DNA of 64,000 bases, taken from the NCBI RefSeq assembly GCF_027625935.1, contig NZ_CP115300.1, positions 9,114,001 through 9,178,000 of the forward strand. The letters are read 5' to 3'. Of this stretch, positions 27,045 to 35,847 are shown piece by piece. Position 1 is the first letter of the stretch, and the number at the start of each line of letters is the position of its first letter. This DNA comes from Streptomyces camelliae. Its GTDB lineage: Bacteria; Actinomycetota; Actinomycetes; Streptomycetales; Streptomycetaceae. The position numbers and the translations under genes were made by a program. The notes below the pieces were generated by a model. That model made no database searches. It was given only the letters and a program-made list of their open reading frames with translations, and was not told the origin of the DNA.

Positions 27045-28268
27045 GGTGGACTCAACTGATCAACGCAACACCCCAGGTAGAACAGGTGCTGGAGGTGTTG
27101 GATGGCGAGGTTGGGGCGTCCGGGGATGTCGGATGCGCAGAAGCGGGAGTTGTGGGACCGCTGGAAAGCCGGCGAGTCGATCAGCGAGATATCCCGGGCA
27201 CTGGGACGCCCTCCGGGATCGATCTTCACGATCCTCAAGTCCAACGGCGGGTATGTCCCGCCGGTTCGGCGTCGGCGGTCCTGCCATCTGACGCTGGCGG
27301 AACGCGAGCAGATCTCGCGTGGTCTGGCCCGCGGTGACTCAATGCGCGAGATTGCCCGCACTCTGGGGCGAGCCGCTTCGACCATCAGCAGGGAGATCGC
27401 TCGGAACAAGGGGCCCCGGTGCTACCGGGCTGTTGACGCCGAGGACCGGGCCTGGGACCGCGCATGACGACCCAAACCGTGCCTGCTGGCCGTGAACCAG
27501 CCGTTGCGTGAACTGGTGGCAGAGAAGCTGGCGCAGGACTGGGCGCCGGAGCAGATCGCCGGCCACCTGGCGAAGAACTACCCGCCCGGCTCGGAGATGC
27601 GGATCAGCCACGAGACGATCTACAAGTCCCTGTTCATGCAGGCCCGCGGGGTGCTGGCCAAGGCACTGCAGCAGCACTTGCGATCGGGCCGCCCTACCCG
27701 GCGAAACGTCCACAACACCGTTTCCGGGCAATGGCGTTCGCAGATCAAGGATGCCGTCTCCATCCGCGAACGACCTGCCGAAGCCGACAGCCGCACAGTG
27801 CCGGGGCACTGGGAGGGCGACTTGCTCATGGGCCGCGGCCTGACCCAGATCGCCACCGTCGTCGAACGCTCCACCCGCTATACGGTGCAGGTCCAGCTCG
27901 ACGGCCGCGACGCGGCCACGGTCACCGCGCGACTGTCCGAGAAGATGCGCAGCCTGCCCACCGCACTCCGCAAGACCCTGACCTGGGATCGCGGAATGGA
28001 ACTCGCCGGCCACAAGGACATCGCTTCGGCTACCGGCCTCGACGTATTCCTCGCCGACCCACGCAGCCCCTGGCAGCGCGGCACGAACGAGAACACCAAT
28101 CGCCTGCTGCGTCAGTACCTACCCAAGGGCACCAGCATGGGCCACCTCACTCAAGACGATCTTGACGTCATCGCGCAGAAGCTGAACATGCGCCCTCGCA
28201 AGACCCTCGGCTTCGACACACCTGCCGATAGGCTTACGGCCCTGTTGCGCTGATCGATTGAGTCCACC
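27045..28268 (+). mobile_element. IS30-family element inside the IS3 element
   Basis: The ends are inverted repeats: TGGACTCAACTGATCAACGC (from 27047) and, read inward from 28266, TGGACTCAATCGATCAGCGC, each followed by AACA; 21 of 24 bases match. It lies exactly where the IS3 OrfA and OrfB reading is broken. The element encodes one transposase, which has an internal stop. Confidence 0.85.
27102..28253 (+). pseudogene. IS30-family transposase with an in-frame TGA
   Basis: The N-terminal part has two helix-turn-helix motifs (LWDRWKAGESISEISRALGR, LTLAEREQISRGLARGDSMR). At 27465-27467 a TGA interrupts AEDRAWDRA, and the same frame continues RPKPCLLAVNQPLRELVAEK. The catalytic core then follows: HWEGDLLMGRGLTQIATVVE (Asp), LTWDRGMELAGHKDI (Asp) and PWQRGTNENTNRLLRQYLPK (Glu). 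A CGA-to-TGA change explains the lesion. Unless read through, this copy makes no transposase. Confidence 0.85.
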
Positions 28269-28528
28269 GAGGCGGCTTTGAGGATCTCGTTCGCCCGCCT
28301 CAACTCCGCTACTTCCTTGCGGAGTTGCCTGACCTCGTCCTGCTCGGCGCTGTTCAGCCGATCATCGCGCTCGCCGCGGTCGGCCTCGGCCTGGCGGACC
28401 CAACCACGCAGGGCTTCCTTGTGGATGCCGAGGTCCTTCGCGACGTGGGCGATCGGGTGGCCGGTGGCGCGGACCTCACGGATCGCGCGCTCGCGAAGCT
28501 CGTCGGAGTATTTACGGGGTGCTGCCAT
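28268..28528 (-). pseudogene. IS3 OrfA, cut at its 3' end by IS30
   Basis: MAAPRKYSDELRERAIREVR opens the typical IS3 OrfA helix-turn-helix (PIAHVAKDLGIHKEALRGWV) and leucine-zipper region (QDEVRQLRKEVAELRRANEI). The reading reaches LKAAS and then enters the IS30 terminal repeat at about 28268. GGAGAACC precedes the ATG at 28528. Confidence 0.85.
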
Positions 28529-28686
28529 GGTGCTGGTGGTTCTCCTTCGCCAGGACCGTAACCCTGGCTTCAGGGACTCCACAAATCTCAGTGCAGCTCA
28601 CTGACCGGTTCCAAGGACAGCGTGCTCTCCTTGCCCTGACCCGCCCCCGGGAAGACCACTGTCCTACCGCCAACTCACGGCCCCAG

Positions 28687-29829
28687 TCACCGACCACCCA
28701 CGACATGAGAAAAGGGTACGAACCGGGACGGTATCTGCCCGGTCCACGCGTCGATGGCGTTCAGCCTGTCCAGGTGGGTCGCGAGAAAGGCGATGCCGTT
28801 CCAAAGGACGGGCACGGTGCCGCCCTTGGGACCCAGGCGTCGCTTCCAGCGCCGGGTGCCGGTGGCAAGGTCGATGGCATACAGGTAGTTCATGTCGCGG
28901 CCGGAGACAACCCAGCCCGAGGGGCCGCTGAGCGCGATGGCCGAGGCGCCGTCGGGGTTGGCCCACTGCCAGCGGATTTCGCCGCTGGCCGCGTCGACGG
29001 CGTAGGAGGCCGCACTGTTCCTGCCGGAGTATGGCCTCGTGCTGAAGTACACGGTGTCGCCCAGGACCGAGACACTTTCCCGGATGAGTCCCTCGTATGC
29101 CCGCCTCCACAGGACCTCACCGTCTTCCGCAGCATGCGCGAACAGCGTCGACTGGACGGCGGCGTAGACAACCCCGTCCCCGACGCACGGGGTGTTGGAC
29201 GCGTTTACCAACCTACTGTCGCACGTTACCCGCCACAGGCGGTCGCCCGTGGCGGCGTCGAATGCGGTCAGGTCGCCGACTTCACTGGTGCGGAAGATCC
29301 GTCCGTCGGCGAGGGCAGGATGGGTCAAGGAACGGTCGAAGACGTCGGTTCTCCAGAGCAGTTCACCGCTGCCGAGGTCCAACGCGAACAACGTCGAAGG
29401 GTTGGCACCGCGGTTGTACAACCAGGCGGAGTCCACCCCGTACACCACACCGTTGTCAGCCACGAGTCGTACCGGACTGCCACGGCGGTAGCGCCAGTGC
29501 TCCTGACCGTCCTCGGCACCGAGCGCGTACAGCGTCCCTATTTCGTCGGTGACACAGACAACGCCGTCACTGACCACGGGAGAGGTGTAGCCCATCCGCT
29601 CTCCGGTCGCGGTGCTCCAGCGCACGGTTCCCGTCACAGCGGACAGCGCGTAGCAGACGCCCTCCTGGGAGCAGACGTACACCGTGCCGTCACAGACGGT
29701 CGGCGACAGAAGGGCCTTGTGTCTTCCGGCCCGGAACTGCCAGGGCCGGAAATCCTCGGGAACTGTCCCCTCGGGGTAGACCCCGTTCCGGGTCGGCCCG
29801 CCCTGCAGCATCGCCGTTGAACTCGTCAT
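28687..29829 (-). CDS. PQQ-type beta-propeller repeat protein
   Basis: The 380-residue protein is built of blades of about 40 residues with the signature xxxVYVxxxxGxLYALDAxTGxxxW, for example YVCSQEGVCYALSAVTGTVR, CVTDEIGTLYALGAEDGQEH, LFALDLGSGELLWR, LTAFDAATGDRLWR and LYAIDLATGTRRWKRR. Seven or eight blades are present. There is no signal peptide or obvious catalytic residue, so a cytoplasmic binding or scaffold role is likely. It lies between the IS3 and IS701 elements and appears intact. Confidence 0.85.
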   Translation of the reverse strand: MTSSTAMLQGGPTRNGVYPEGTVPEDFRPWQFRAGRHKALLSPTVCDGTVYVCSQEGVCYALSAVTGTVRWSTATGERMGYTSPVVSDGVVCVTDEIGTLYALGAEDGQEHWRYRRGSPVRLVADNGVVYGVDSAWLYNRGANPSTLFALDLGSGELLWRTDVFDRSLTHPALADGRIFRTSEVGDLTAFDAATGDRLWRVTCDSRLVNASNTPCVGDGVVYAAVQSTLFAHAAEDGEVLWRRAYEGLIRESVSVLGDTVYFSTRPYSGRNSAASYAVDAASGEIRWQWANPDGASAIALSGPSGWVVSGRDMNYLYAIDLATGTRRWKRRLGPKGGTVPVLWNGIAFLATHLDRLNAIDAWTGQIPSRFVPFSHVVGGR

Positions 29830-30047
29830 CGCCCCTCATCTCCTGGCCATCACGTGTGGTCAGTTCTCGTGCGGCGGATCTGGGTGCGCGACACCACTGC
29901 GCCGATGTTCTCCCCGCAGCCTCCGCCTAATACTCCAGCCGTAGAGCGTGATCTCGGTGGTGAGGGGCGCCGAGGCAGCAGGTGGCCAGCGTCGATCATC
30001 TCGTCCGAGATCGCCCACGCCGTCGCGGGCGTCGGCTCCTTCTCCGT

Positions 30048-30452
30048 CTACCCGAGTTCACCGAGACGGAGGGCATCCCTTATCTCGCTGAGCTTCGCGG
30101 TCGTGGCCGGGGTCCGTTCCTGCGCTTGTTCAGCGAGTCGGAGGGCGTCGTCAATCTCGCTGAGCTTCACGGAGGACAGGACGGCCGCCCGCTCTATCAG
30201 GTCGTCCCGGGACACAGTGGTCAGCCACGTGCACGGGGTGAAGCCTGGACGCGGGAACGCGAGCCGCAGCACGCCTTCGAACGGCAGCCCTTCACCGGCG
30301 CCGACCGTCACTTCGATGCCCAGACCGCTGATGTCGACGCCCGCCGGAGCGACGACCTGCATCACCCGGATCCCGGACGTGTCGTCTCCCGACAGCAGTA
30401 CGACCAACCTCCGCTCGTCGAACTGGACCCACCAGACTTCGCCACGTTGCAC
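30048..30452 (-). CDS. PemK/MazF-like toxin homologue inside the IS701 element
   Basis: The GTG at 30452 gives 134 residues starting VQRGEVWWVQFDERRLVVLL, the opening strand pair of PemK/MazF proteins. The fold appears to continue through RVMQVVAPAGVDISGLGIEV, PFEGVLRLAFPRPGFTPCTW and LTTVSRDDLIERAAVLSS. The usual RP-x-LVIS sequence is altered. After the toxin-like core the motif KLSEIDDALRLAE is repeated as KLSEIRDALRLGE. No antitoxin gene is adjacent. It lies wholly between the element's inverted repeats, divergent from the transposase, so it is a passenger. RNase activity is unproven. Confidence 0.65.
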   Translation of the reverse strand: MQRGEVWWVQFDERRLVVLLSGDDTSGIRVMQVVAPAGVDISGLGIEVTVGAGEGLPFEGVLRLAFPRPGFTPCTWLTTVSRDDLIERAAVLSSVKLSEIDDALRLAEQAQERTPATTAKLSEIRDALRLGELG

Positions 30453-30540
30453 AAGTCCTCCAGACACATGACGGCAGACAGACGCTGCGCGACCCTGACG
30501 CGCTGTGGAGACGGGTGCGGCCACCGTTGATCATCGGTGC

Positions 30541-31856
30541 GTGAAGACTGAAGATCATGCGGTGGCCGCAGGTCACAGCATAGACCCTGCCCGCTGGCAG
30601 GAGGCGTTCGAGGGCCTGATGGCCCAGATCGCGGGCCGGTTCGCACGGGTCGAACCCCGACGTCGGGTCGGGCGGTTGATGCTCGGGCTGCTGTCGGACC
30701 TGCCGCGCAAAAACTGCTGGACCATCGCAGAGTGGGCCGGAGAGAGCACCCCGGACGGCATGCAGCACCTGCTCGGACGGGCCAAGTCGGACGCCGACCA
30801 GGTCCGCGACGACGTGCGGGCCTACGTGGTGGAGCATCTGCGGGACGACCAGGCGGTTCTGGTGGTCGACGAGACCGGCGACGTGAAGAAGGGCACCGAC
30901 ATCGTCGGTGTCCAGCGCCAGTACACCGGCACCGCGGGCAGGATCGAGAACGCGCAGGTCGCCGTCTATCTCGTCTACGCCGGCCGCCGCGGACACGCCG
31001 CGGTAAACCGGGAACTGTACGTTCCGCGTTCCTGGACCTCGGACCCCGACCGCTGCCGGGCCGCCGGACTCGGTGACAAGACCGAATTCGCGACCAAACC
31101 GCAGCTTGCCGCCCGCATGGTCACCCGATTCCTGGACGCCGGCCACCGGGCCGCCTGGGTCGCGGGAGACGAGGTCTACGGCGGCAACCCGACGCTACCG
31201 CCGCGCTGGAAGAACGCGGCACCGGCTACGTCCTCGCGGCGGCCTGCTCGCACGAAGCCACCACAGGCGCCGGGAAGTTCCGCGCGGACACGCTGGCCAG
31301 GAAGGTGCCCAAGAGGGCCTGGCGGAAGCTGTCCGCAGGGAGCGGAGCCAAGGGCCTCCGCTTCTACGACTGGGCCGTCATCGACCTCACCGACCTCCGG
31401 CCCGGGAGCCGGCGGTTGCTGATCCGCGGCAGCCGCAGTACCGGCGAACTCGCGTACTACCGCTGCTACTCGCCGGCCGCCGCAGTGCCGCTAACCACCC
31501 TGGTGCGCGTCGCTGGATCAAGGTGGCGGGTCGAGGAGTTTTTCCAGTCCGGCAAGGGCCTGGCGGCCTTGGACGAGCACCAGGTCCGCCGCTACCCGTC
31601 CTGGTCCCGCTGGGTCACCCTGGCCATGCCCGCGCACGCCTTCCTCGCCGTCGTCCGTGCGAACGAACACGACCGCGATCCCGCACCAGACGCCCTCATA
31701 CCGCTCACCTGCAACGAGATCCAACGGCTGTTCATCACGCTCGTCATCCGGCCCGCCTTTGACCCGGTCCACCGGCTCGGCTGGTCCGACTGGCGACGCC
31801 GCCACCAGGCCCGATCCCAGACCAGCCACTACCGGCGGCAAGCCGCTCGAACGTGA
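30541..31856 (+). pseudogene. IS701-family transposase, frameshifted
   Basis: From the GTG at 30541 the protein reads WQEAFEGLMAQIAGRFARVE, PRRRVGRLMLGLLSDLPRKN, AVLVVDETGDVKKGTDIVGV (first Asp) and AAWVAGDEVYGGNPTL (second Asp). It then loses frame near 31195. The other frame continues AALEERGTGYVLAAACSHEA and ends with GSRWRVEEFFQSGKGLAALD (catalytic Glu) and VRRYPSWSRWVTLAM. One base change restores about 438 residues. Confidence 0.85.
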
Positions 31857-31883
31857 AGATCACGATTTACGGCTGGAGTACTA

Positions 31884-32291
31884 GTCACCGGCACCGGAAG
31901 CGCCCACGCCGACGGCGGCGCGTACGCGTGCCGCTCATGAGATACGGGGAGCTATCATTATGTCACTGACGGTATCTTCATTGACTCGTACTACTCGGTT
32001 GGGCCCGACGGCCACACGATCTCGGTAAATATCCCGTTCCAGAACCTCTCTGGCTACAGCGTGACGTACTGCGCCCACGCCCTCTACTACGGCTCCGACG
32101 TGTGGGCCCACGACTTCGGATGCACATCTTCTGACAGCGTGAACGGGAGTGTATGGGCGGGGCTGGCCCCCCACGGCCAGAGCTATTACGACTTCACTGC
32201 GCCCGCGGGGGCGTATGTGATCTCCGCCGGGTTCTGGCTGAACGGCCACTACTACGGCGACGTCGAGAGCCCAGTCACTTACATCAGGTAA
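31884..32291 (+). pseudogene. Secreted protein, 5' end removed at IS701, with an internal stop
   Basis: Immediately after the IS701 end the frame reads VTGTGSAHADGGAYACRS, the end of a signal peptide (AHA cleavage site). It stops at a TGA (31938-31940) and continues in the same frame SYHYVTDGIFIDSYYSVGPD, NIPFQNLSGYSVTYCAHALY and AGFWLNGHYYGDVESPVTYI. This is a small exported Tyr/Gly-rich domain of unknown function. The upstream part of the signal peptide is not found on the other side of the IS, so the flank has been exchanged. Confidence 0.6.
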
Positions 32292-32426
32292 GCAGTCAGA
32301 GCTGTGTGGGTGAGGGCGCCAACAGCACGACCACGCCCGAGGAGCCTACGGAAGCCACGAATACCACTGCGGTGGGCGGCGAGGAGCAGCCCGAGCCGAC
32401 CGAAGCTGACTGAGGCACAAGCGACA

Positions 32427-32457
32427 GGCCCCGCTGCCCACGACGGGCGGCGGGGCC
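32427..32457 (+). terminator. GC-rich hairpin, likely terminator
   Basis: GGCCCCGC and GCGGGGCC form an 8-base stem that extends inward through GCCC/GGGC. It follows an open stretch ending PEPTEAD-stop at about 32413, which may be the tail of a lost gene. Confidence 0.5.
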
Positions 32458-32519
32458 CACTGCATGAAGGACGCGGCCCCGGGTCCGAGGGCGAGGAAGG
32501 CGGCTTCCTCCGCGCTGGT

Positions 32520-32960
32520 CGTGCGCGGGGCCGGTCGGCGGTTTTGTCCTCGCGGGGTGGGTCGTGGGTGTCGTTTAGGACCGGGGAACCGGGCTGTCCG
32601 CGCTGGTGGCCGGCGACCTCGCGGGCCGGTCCGTGCTCGTGGACGGCGGTCACGATCAGCCCGTGGAAACGGGCCCAGACCCGGGTGTGTCGATCAGCTC
32701 GTGCGGGACCGAGTAGCGGACCGCCTCGACGGAGATCGTCGACTCCCTGGCGACCCGGCGGGTGGTGCCGAACGCCGCGGCGAACGGGCTCTTCGGCAGC
32801 GGGTGCAGCGGCTGCTGATCCTCAGCGAGCCGCTCGATGGGCGCCTGGTTGCCTTGTGGACGCGGGAGTTGACCTCCTCGCCGAACTGGCGGCAGGTCGC
32901 CTCCAGTTCGCCGAAGGTCTGGTAGTGGTCGCGCAGGTTGACGTCCTTCGGCACGAGATC
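32520..32960 (-). pseudogene. IS21-type transposase relic, multiply frameshifted
   Basis: Pieces in successive frames read YQTFGELEATCRQFGEEVNS, PIERLAEDQQPLHPLPKSPF, AAAFGTTRRVARESTISVEA, VRYSVPHELIDT and VHEHGPAREVAGHQRGQPGS. Together they match the C-terminal half of an IstA-like transposase different from the one at 19982-25421. At least two frame changes are needed, and no IstB partner is present. Confidence 0.7.
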
Positions 32961-33435
32961 GGCCTTCGCGATTTTGAAGAGTCGAATCCATGGCAGCCGG
33001 CCGACCTCCGGGAGAGCGCGTCGCGGCAGCGGCCTGGTCTCTCCCTGACAGCCGTGATCAAAACCGCGGCGGCGCGCGAACAGGGACTACTCCCCTGAAC
33101 CTGGCTGACGCCTGCCCAGTGCCACCAACGCACCCGTTCACAGCTGCTGCACCGCGCTCGGCACGTGCGGTGGTCAGAGTTCGGGCACGACGGCGAGAAG
33201 GCCGAGGAACGTGCCCGCGACCATTGGTGACGATGGGCCAGCAGCAGATGCGTCACCGCCGTCGAGGCAGACGCCGTCTTCGGGGCACGCGCACACTCGT
33301 GCCGCTCGCTCAGGATTTGGAAACCCCAGGTTGCAGCAGGGGCAGCGGCGGGACCGGTATTGGCTTGTGCCACGTGGTTGCCGGGCGCGAGCGTCCGGCA
33401 ACCACGACCGTGGCCACCGTGGAACGGGGGGTGGT
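32961..33435. other. Region without a confident gene
   Basis: No protein with recognisable similarity is seen. A 75-codon minus-strand frame at 33174-33401 contains a Cys cluster (RCPCCNLGFPNPERAARVCA, CPEDGVCL) reminiscent of a small zinc-ribbon fragment, but it has no convincing start and I do not call it. Confidence 0.25.
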
Positions 33436-35847
33436 TCAGGACACCACGGGAGCGGCGTCCGTGACCTCGCTCAGCCGGACCGTGCACAGCCCGCGGGGCT
33501 CGCTCTTCACCTCCGTCACCTTGAGCTGGGTACCCGGTGTAAGGATGTATTCCTGCTCGCCGGTGAAGGCGGAGAAGCTCTTGATCCCGACCGCCCGGGC
33601 CGGCGTCACCTCGAAGAGGGTCCGCTTGCCGCGACTGCCCAAGAACGCCCTGGCCACCTTCAACTCGGAGGTACACGAGGAGACGCCCCACCAGGTCACC
33701 GTCCGGCCCACCGGGTACTGCGCCCGAAGGTCCAGCGACACCCCGCGCCACAACGGCTGCGTGTAGGCCGGCAGCTCCGAGACCGCCGAGAACAGCAGCC
33801 GCAGGTACGGCAGGTAGGGCGTGATTCTGGTGCGGTCGGGGGAGCGTAGAACGCTGTTGACCTCACGGTAGAAGGCTGACTCACAGGTGTAGAGGTGGAG
33901 CGCGGCGATCGCGTCGGCGGACAGGCCGCCGCCGGCCGCCTGGTCCGCACGCCGCTTGCCGAAGTCGCGGGAGCGCCGGATGTGCCCGGCGAGCCCGGAC
34001 AGCGCTGCGGAGACCGGGGCGACGGCGTCCTGGAAGTCCATCAGCGGGGTGCCGAAGACACCGGTGATCGCGGGCAGGACCAGGCCCTCGTCCTTGACGC
34101 TGGTGAGGCGTTCCAGGTACAGCTGGTGCAGGTTCATGGTCGACTCGATGAAAGCACCCATGCGCGCCGCGACACCCCCGTCCGCACCGCCCGTGCCGGC
34201 CGCCGGCCCGTTCCACCCCTTGCTCGGCAGCCAGTCGATGGGGTCCGCGCCCAGCGAGGACAGGGCGTCGTTGACCTGGGCGAAGTGGTCGCCCTCGCAG
34301 AAGATGTCGCCCTGTGCCGCCGGGTTCGCGTGGTCGAGGTGCCGGACCTCGACGTCCGGGTACTTCTGCTGGAGCCGCAGGACGACCCGCTTCAGGCTGC
34401 GGGCGTGCGCCCCCCACCACGCGAACACGACCCCGCGGTTCTCCTCGGTCGCGTCCTGCTTGGCCTTGAGGATCTCCTCGACGATCCGCTCGGCGACCGG
34501 CCGCCAGAACGCCGTGTGCTGGTCGGTACCCATTGCCCCGTCGCCGCTCGCGGTCAGCGACGCGTTCAGCAGGAGCACGCCCTGCGTCAGCATCGCCTGG
34601 AACCACTCCGGCGGCTGGACCGTGTCCCGCTCCTTGAGCAGCGCCCGCACGTCGGCGATCGGGGTCTTCTTGGCGATGCCGTACTTCCACATCGCCGCCG
34701 CCTTGATGAGGCACCGGATGCTGACGACCCGGCCGAACTGGCTGTCCTTCCAGTCGCTGAAGGTGTTGTCGAACATGGCTATGCCGGTGGCGCTCTCCGG
34801 CCGCGGGTACGGGTTCTGACCGAAGACCACGACCTTCCACTTGTGCGGCGGGTTCGGCTTGAGCGCCTGGAACGTCAGCTCGCGGACCGGGACCACCTCG
34901 TGGCTGCGGCCCTTCCCGATGAACCGTGCGGCGTCCGGCTGCGCCTCGATGACCGGCTTCAGCAGCGGGAGCCAGGCCTCCCCGCCGCCGACGAAGAGCT
35001 CGGTCAGGGCGAGAGGGTCGTTCGCATCGGGCTGGGGCTGCGGCGGCTGGCCCGGAGCGGGGACGCCGGTCGTCCATCCGGTCATGGCGGAGGCGCTTTC
35101 GCTCGTCGTGGCAGAAGGAGAGGAGGGGACGGCGGAGGGAGCGGGAGCGGGAGTTTCGGGCGCCGGCGCGGGGGCGACGGGCGTGATGGCCGCCGGCGGC
35201 ACGATGCGCACCCGTTGGTCGACGGGCACGTTCTCGATCCCGTGAAGCTGGGAGATGATCGTGGACCGCAGCTCGTCGTCGTCCTCGAACCAGTGGTCGT
35301 GGAAGAGCGTGTAGCCGGTCCACATCAGATTGGCGCACACCCGGGCCGGCACCTGGCCGGTCTGCGCCCCCATCCCGACCAGCGCCACGGACCGGATGCT
35401 GCCCGGCTTCTTCCGGTTCTGCCGGTGGACAGCCTGGAAAGCGGCCGCGCACGCCAGCGCCACGTTCAGCGTGGCACTCACGTTCTGCGAGGACCGCACC
35501 ATCGTCGGCGTCGATATCAGGTACCGCGGGACGGTCGCGCCGGACGGGACGCAGACCGCGCTGCCCACCGGCATGGGTCCGGCGAACCGGTCGCGGATCG
35601 CCCGCTGGACGCGCACCTGAATGCCGGACCCCAGGTAACGCTTGATGACGGCGTCGACCCCGCCGTCCATCCGGCCCCGGGAGTTCGTGGGGGTGACCCA
35701 GGCGTCGACGTCCTCGTCGAGGATCGAGCCCTTGCGGATCTCGATGCCGGGGGTGTCGGCGAACGCGGCGCGCCACGCCTCCACCACACGCTCGTTGACG
35801 TCCGTCAGCACCACCCTGAGCGCGGGCAGCACACTGCTCTCGGTCAT
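33436..35847 (-). CDS. Macro domain - uracil-DNA-glycosylase-like - ADP-ribosyltransferase fusion protein
   Basis: This 803-residue protein has three parts. Residues 10-185 are a macro domain (ADP-ribose binding): GSILDEDVDAWVTPTNSRGR, MDGGVDAVI, PVGSAVCVPSG and SVALVGMGAQTGQVPARVCA. A Pro/Ala/Ser linker (218-275) follows. Residues 280-545 resemble family-1 uracil-DNA glycosylase: VVVFGQNPYPRPESATGIAM at 339-358, VLLLNASLT at 424-432, VVFAWWGAHARSLK at 473-486, and HANPAAQGDIFCEGDHFAQV at 506-525. The motif-A Asp and His of GQDPYH are replaced (GQNPYP), but His506 matches the HPSP histidine. Residues 640-785 are an R-S-E ADP-ribosyltransferase: LWRGVS (Arg701), GVSSCTSEL (721-729) and EQEYIL (764-769, an ExE pair). 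There is no signal peptide and no operon partner. The domain combination suggests ADP-ribose chemistry on nucleic acid or protein. Confidence 0.8.
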   Translation of the reverse strand: MTESSVLPALRVVLTDVNERVVEAWRAAFADTPGIEIRKGSILDEDVDAWVTPTNSRGRMDGGVDAVIKRYLGSGIQVRVQRAIRDRFAGPMPVGSAVCVPSGATVPRYLISTPTMVRSSQNVSATLNVALACAAAFQAVHRQNRKKPGSIRSVALVGMGAQTGQVPARVCANLMWTGYTLFHDHWFEDDDELRSTIISQLHGIENVPVDQRVRIVPPAAITPVAPAPAPETPAPAPSAVPSSPSATTSESASAMTGWTTGVPAPGQPPQPQPDANDPLALTELFVGGGEAWLPLLKPVIEAQPDAARFIGKGRSHEVVPVRELTFQALKPNPPHKWKVVVFGQNPYPRPESATGIAMFDNTFSDWKDSQFGRVVSIRCLIKAAAMWKYGIAKKTPIADVRALLKERDTVQPPEWFQAMLTQGVLLLNASLTASGDGAMGTDQHTAFWRPVAERIVEEILKAKQDATEENRGVVFAWWGAHARSLKRVVLRLQQKYPDVEVRHLDHANPAAQGDIFCEGDHFAQVNDALSSLGADPIDWLPSKGWNGPAAGTGGADGGVAARMGAFIESTMNLHQLYLERLTSVKDEGLVLPAITGVFGTPLMDFQDAVAPVSAALSGLAGHIRRSRDFGKRRADQAAGGGLSADAIAALHLYTCESAFYREVNSVLRSPDRTRITPYLPYLRLLFSAVSELPAYTQPLWRGVSLDLRAQYPVGRTVTWWGVSSCTSELKVARAFLGSRGKRTLFEVTPARAVGIKSFSAFTGEQEYILTPGTQLKVTEVKSEPRGLCTVRLSEVTDAAPVVS

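Larger units (their letters stand above)
26105..28600 (-). mobile_element. IS3-family element interrupted by IS30
   Basis: OrfA (28268-28528) and OrfB (26129-27015) belong together: ILKAAS at the end of OrfA joins AFFAKENDR just before OrfB once the IS30 insert (27045-28268) is removed. OrfB also carries a frameshift, so the element is dead. The outer ends are approximate; I did not identify clear terminal repeats. Confidence 0.75.
29931..31880 (+). mobile_element. IS701-type element with a MazF-like passenger gene
   Basis: Left end TACTCCAGCCGTAGAGCGTG (from 29931) and right end, read inward from 31880, TACTCCAGCCGTAAATCGTG are inverted repeats, both followed by ATCT (22 of 24 bases match). 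The flanks are CTAA on the left and CTAG on the right. As I recall, IS701 elements duplicate a 4-base YTAR target, which both flanks fit, although they are not identical. The element holds a rightward transposase (frameshifted) and a leftward MazF-like gene. Confidence 0.8.

Noticed and set aside
33174..33401. Cys-rich 75-codon minus-strand frame (RCPCCNLGFPNPERA...)
   Set aside because: The spacing hints at a zinc ribbon, but there is no ribosome binding site, no neighbour in support and no family match that I can name.
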